Source: Isotricha intestinalis
Lineage: Eukaryota; Ciliophora; Litostomatea; Vestibuliferida; Isotrichidae
Assembly: GCA_023807065.1 (NCBI GenBank)
Contig: JAJJLU010004700.1
Coordinates: 1-10,253, forward strand
DNA: 10,253 nt
Direction: 5' to 3'
Below are positions 7,916-10,253 of this stretch, in pieces. Positions within the stretch are counted from its first letter, which is position 1, and each line of letters opens with the position of its first letter. Under the pieces are notes generated by a model. That model was not told where the DNA came from. It searched no databases and saw nothing but the letters and a program-made list of their open reading frames with translations. A program made the translations under genes and the position numbers.

Positions 7916-8632
7916 TTAATAATAATGTGATTGTTGAATTAACTGAACAATTCTCTGAGGTAAATTTTGAATAGGTAATCCTAATTTCATCATAGGATGA
8001 TTACTAGCATTCATAGGAACTTGAGGATGAAATAAAATTTGATTTTGTAATTGATTTTGTAAATGCATAGGTAAATTTCCAGGAAAAGAAACATTACTCA
8101 TTCCAAGAGAAAGAAAAGGATTACTTTGATGAGGGTTAATAGTATACATTTGTTTCATTTGTCTTTGTTTTAAAGTTAAATTAATACTATCAGGATTATG
8201 ATAAAAACCACCACTTAAATCATTACTTAATATTTTCTTAATATCATTCTCAGCTTTTTTTTTAGTAATTTTATCATTTGAATTTTTAATATTTCCTTCA
8301 TCTTCCTTTAATAATTTTTTCTTTTTCAAAGCAACTTTTTCAGCTAATTTATAATTAATTAATTCAATTGGAACTCCATCCATTCCATAAATTGATATAT
8401 CAAAAGTATCTCTTCCTGCTTTTGCATTTGGAACTCTTTGTAATTTATTTTTGTGAACTTGAAGTACATGTGTATCTAATGCTGGAGCTGTTGAAAATCT
8501 TTTTCTGCATGTTACACAATTAAAATGTCTTGCTTTTTGATGCTGGTGTAATATTAATTCATTATTAAATTCTTTGTCACAATAATAACAAAATGGCTTT
8601 AATGTTACTAAATGACGCTTTTTACGACCCAT
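7916..8632 (-). CDS. ZNF207: BuGZ/ZNF207-type C2H2 zinc finger protein
   Basis: A 238-residue single-exon gene. The N-terminus is diagnostic: MGRKK, then LKPFCYYCDKEF, two C2H2 fingers (C15, C18, H31, H36 and C39, C42, H55, H60), then QVHKN, VPNAKAGR and IYGMDGVP, matching the start of ZNF207/BuGZ and its plant and fungal relatives. Animal BuGZ binds tubulin and the checkpoint protein Bub3, promotes spindle assembly and kinetochore function, and phase-separates through its C-terminal low-complexity half. Here residues 95-140 are lysine-rich and 150-238 are rich in N, Q, P, M and L with scattered NP/LP turns. I cannot see a Bub3-binding GLEBS motif. The tail is also shorter than in animals. 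Start in TTAATG context, stop TAA. It lies 89 nt upstream of the Rab B stop codon, head-to-tail on the same strand reading (-) after Rab B. Confidence 0.92.
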   Translation of the reverse strand: MGRKKRHLVTLKPFCYYCDKEFNNELILHQHQKARHFNCVTCRKRFSTAPALDTHVLQVHKNKLQRVPNAKAGRDTFDISIYGMDGVPIELINYKLAEKVALKKKKLLKEDEGNIKNSNDKITKKKAENDIKKILSNDLSGGFYHNPDSINLTLKQRQMKQMYTINPHQSNPFLSLGMSNVSFPGNLPMHLQNQLQNQILFHPQVPMNASNHPMMKLGLPIQNLPQRIVQLIQQSHYY

Positions 8633-8721
8633 TAATTTTAAAATTTTATTTTTTTTATTTTTATTTTTATTTAAGATTAAGAGTTAAATATATTAATATA
8701 GTTAAATTTAATTGGTATTTA

Positions 8722-9478
8722 TTATCTGCAACAACCTGTAGATTCTTCTATTATTATTTGGTCACTTGACTCTGTTATTCTTAATGTGTTATGACTTAAT
8801 GTATTCTAAAATTATTTAAAGAAATTCTTTTACATTGTCATATTTAAAAAAATTTGTGTATAAAACTTTGGAAACATTAATAAATAAATTTTCTATATTT
8901 TCTCCATTTTTTGCAGATGTTTCCATAAATAAATTTAAATTATATGATTCTTTTAATTTTTCACCTTCTACTGTTTTTACTTGTCTTCTATTAATTAAAT
9001 AAAAATATATTCTTATACTTATCTTCCAAATCACTCTTATTTCCAATTAAAAATATTTGAATATCAGGATTTGAATAAGTTCTTAATTGTTTTAACCAAT
9101 AATCAACATTTTTAAAACTATCTTTACTAATATAAAATAATTATAATTTTACTCATCAATTGAATAAACAATAATAGCTAATGAGGAATTTCTATAATAA
9201 TTTGAAGATAAAGATTTATAATTTTCAGTTCCACAAGTATCCCAAATTTGTAATTTGATTATTTTATTTTTTATTAAAATATTAAAACAAAATAATTCAA
9301 AGCCTATTGTAGGTAAATGCTCTTTTTCAAAAACATTTTTTGTTGCTTTTATTGAAATACATGATTTTCCTACATTTGAATTTCCTATTATTAAAATTTT
9401 GAAAGATAAATCATTTTTTGGAAAATCATCAGGAAGAATTTTTATTTCTCCCCAATCTTCTTCTGAATTAGATTCCAT
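8722..9478 (-). CDS. Rab-family small GTPase B, four exons, switch II Gln replaced by Thr
   Basis: On the minus strand, exons 9478-9153, 9126-9019, 8987-8834 and 8805-8722 join into an uninterrupted 223-residue Rab-like protein. Motifs: P-loop GNSNVGKS (32-39), switch I Thr57 in PTIGFE, WDTCGTE (79-85), GNKSD and ETSAK. The C-terminus TGCCR has paired cysteines at 221-222 for expected geranylgeranylation. It is a paralogue of the gene at 4010-4744: the same three intron positions and phases, exons 2 and 3 of identical length (108 and 154 nt), and a four-residue longer acidic N-terminus (SEEDW insertion). The C-terminal hypervariable exon is quite different, suggesting different membrane targeting. 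Thr84 occupies the position of the catalytic Gln. Ends in tandem TAA codons. Confidence 0.93.
8806..8833 (-). other. Rab B intron 3 (28 nt, phase 0)
   Basis: Minus-strand GTAAAAG...TTTTAG. Removing it after KYDN opens a 27-codon final exon ending in TGCCR. Retention gives an in-frame TAA inside the intron. Confidence 0.9.
8988..9018 (-). other. Rab B intron 2 (31 nt, phase 2)
   Basis: Minus-strand GTATAAG...AATAG. Removing it joins GNKSDLED to KRQVKTVEGEKL with the same spacing as Rab A. Retention gives an in-frame TAA near the intron's end. Confidence 0.9.
9127..9152 (-). other. Rab B intron 1 (26 nt, phase 2)
   Basis: Minus-strand GTAAAA...ATTAG. Removing it joins YSID to DKDSFKNVDYW. Retention gives an immediate in-frame TAA, exactly as in Rab A. 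Confidence 0.92.
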
Positions 9479-9543
9479 TAAATTATAATTTTTAAAATTG
9501 AAAATTTATTTATTTATTATTTAAATAAATGTTTGAGTTTTGA

Positions 9544-9992
9544 TTAATTTTCATCAGTAACTCCATTTCCATTTCTATATCTTAATGAACTTTAATTAAT
9601 TAAATTTTGTCTGTAAATATCTATTAATAAAAAAAAGTGACCAATTCTATTTTTATTTAATATAATTTTTGTTATTTTATCTTTTTTGTTTGTAAACACA
9701 TTAAACGATTAATTATACTAATATAATAATAAATAAATTATTCTGCATATAACAAAATCACCTCATTAGCTTTTCCATATATTTGATTATTTTTCATTTC
9801 AGATATATGTCTAATCTTTATTTTCTTTTCTATGTTTTTATAAATTTACCAAGAATCAAATTCAAACTCATATCTTTATTTTTAACTGCTTTCTTTCATC
9901 CATCCTTTTATAATATTTAATATTTTATCATTTATATCCAAATAATATTCTTTATGTACTTTATCATTTAATAAAATCTCTATATTTATTAA
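9544..9992 (-). pseudogene. Possible decayed gene, minus strand, upstream of Rab B
   Basis: Two minus-strand pieces read like protein. The upstream piece, 9992 to 9738, has 84 codons with only three in-frame stops, all TAA (9884, 9878, 9848); its last open run of 35 codons includes RHISEMKNNQIYGKANEV. The downstream piece, 9708 to 9544, is in another frame: 38 open codons (with NKNRIGHFFLLIDIYRQN), one TAA at 9594, then 15 codons ending RYRNGNGVTDEN before TAA. At about one expected stop per ten codons this is moderately unusual. I tried 20-47 nt introns between the pieces and found none that restores a frame. A gene decaying under C-to-T pressure (CAA to TAA) would look like this. No family recognised. 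Confidence 0.3.
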
Positions 9993-10058
9993 TTATATAT
10001 TCATTATTTTTTTATCTAATTAATTTATTAATTATCTTAAAATAAAAAAAAATTTTGT

Positions 10059-10078
10059 TTAGTTAGTTAGTTAGTTAG
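10059..10078 (+). repeat. (TTAG)5 microsatellite
   Basis: Five perfect tandem TTAG units followed by TTAA. It is a simple tetranucleotide repeat directly abutting the GC-rich palindromic element. Confidence 0.9.
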
Positions 10079-10082
10079 TTAA

Positions 10083-10101
10083 TGTCCTGCGAGCAGGCTC
10101 A
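10083..10101. other. Short GC-rich overlapping palindromes
   Basis: In an otherwise A/T-dominated flank, 10086-10097 is CCTGC-GA-GCAGG and 10091-10100 is GAGC-AG-GCTC. They share the segment 10091-10097, so two mutually exclusive short hairpins are possible. The two-base loops are too tight for good RNA hairpins, so a protein-binding palindrome or a remnant of an RNA gene is as likely. Function unknown. Confidence 0.45.
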
Positions 10102-10253
10102 TATTTAATAATTAAATTAAATAAAAAAAAAAAGAAACCCAAGCTTCATAGTTTATTCATCTTTTTTATTGTTAGTTTTTCCAAATTTGAAGTACATATC
10201 TTTTATAAATGTTTTAATTAATTTTATGCCTTTATTATCTTTTTTCTTTTTTT

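Larger units (their letters stand above)
9479..10253. other. AT-rich right flank without an intact gene
   Basis: About 775 nt with no complete open frame. It should contain the Rab B promoter at its left edge. Further right are minus-strand coding-like pieces (9544-9992), a TTAG tandem tract, a small GC-rich palindromic element, and a T-rich right edge. The right end is not telomere-like, so the window probably stops inside the chromosome. Confidence 0.5.

Noticed and set aside
9255..9488. Plus-strand 77-codon frame opposite Rab B exon 1
   Set aside because: Antisense to a well-supported exon with conserved GTPase motifs.
1..10253. Ciliate code with TAA/TAG read as Gln for the whole window
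   Set aside because: RPS16 ends at TAA right after its invariant C-terminus, and the seven genes have no internal TAA or TAG despite many Gln codons.
1..10253. Prokaryotic or defence-system content (CRISPR, toxin-antitoxin, phage)
   Set aside because: The genes are clearly eukaryotic, with spliceosomal introns. No CRISPR-like spaced repeats, integrase or transposase was seen.

Overview
The window looks like the left end of a protist chromosome, most likely a ciliate macronuclear one. Three things point that way. The first 48 bases are a C-rich repeat (C3 blocks separated by A8 or A6) in the orientation a left telomere should have. The DNA is extremely A+T-rich and genes are packed closely on both strands. 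The only spliceosomal introns I can demonstrate are 25-31 nt long, of the form GTA...TAG, as in several ciliates. Glutamine is coded as CAA inside the genes and all seven genes end in TAA. This fits standard stop codons rather than the Paramecium/Tetrahymena code, in which TAA and TAG are read as Gln; RPS16 stops exactly after its conserved C-terminus SYR. I cannot name the species. A ciliate lineage with standard stops, such as a litostome, is a guess.

Layout: 1-48 telomere-like repeat. 49-2022 AT-rich subtelomere without an intact gene, possibly with decayed coding pieces. 2023-3267 (-) casein kinase 1 with a C-terminal CaaX box. 3268-4009 divergent spacer. 4010-4744 (+) Rab-type GTPase A, four exons. 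5201-5665 (+) ribosomal protein uS9/RPS16. 5903-6664 (-) SAXO-like axonemal microtubule protein. 7149-7796 (+) unrecognised coiled-coil protein. 7916-8632 (-) BuGZ/ZNF207-type zinc finger protein. 8722-9478 (-) Rab-type GTPase B, four exons. 9479-10253 is AT-rich with possible gene remnants, a short (TTAG)5 tract and a small GC-rich palindromic element.

The genes are ordinary eukaryotic housekeeping and cytoskeletal genes and do not form an operon or obvious system. Two themes stand out. The two Rab genes are a diverged inverted duplicate pair flanking four unrelated genes; they keep three intron positions and phases, and both lack the switch II catalytic glutamine. Three of the seven proteins (CK1 and both Rabs) end in predicted prenylation motifs, so membrane-attached signalling and trafficking is over-represented. 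The SAXO-like and BuGZ-like proteins both belong to microtubule-associated families.

Nothing in the window is clearly a new biological system. The observations most worth checking are the unusual telomere-like repeat, the Gln-less Rab pair, the CaaX-tailed CK1 and the coding-like fragments at both ends.
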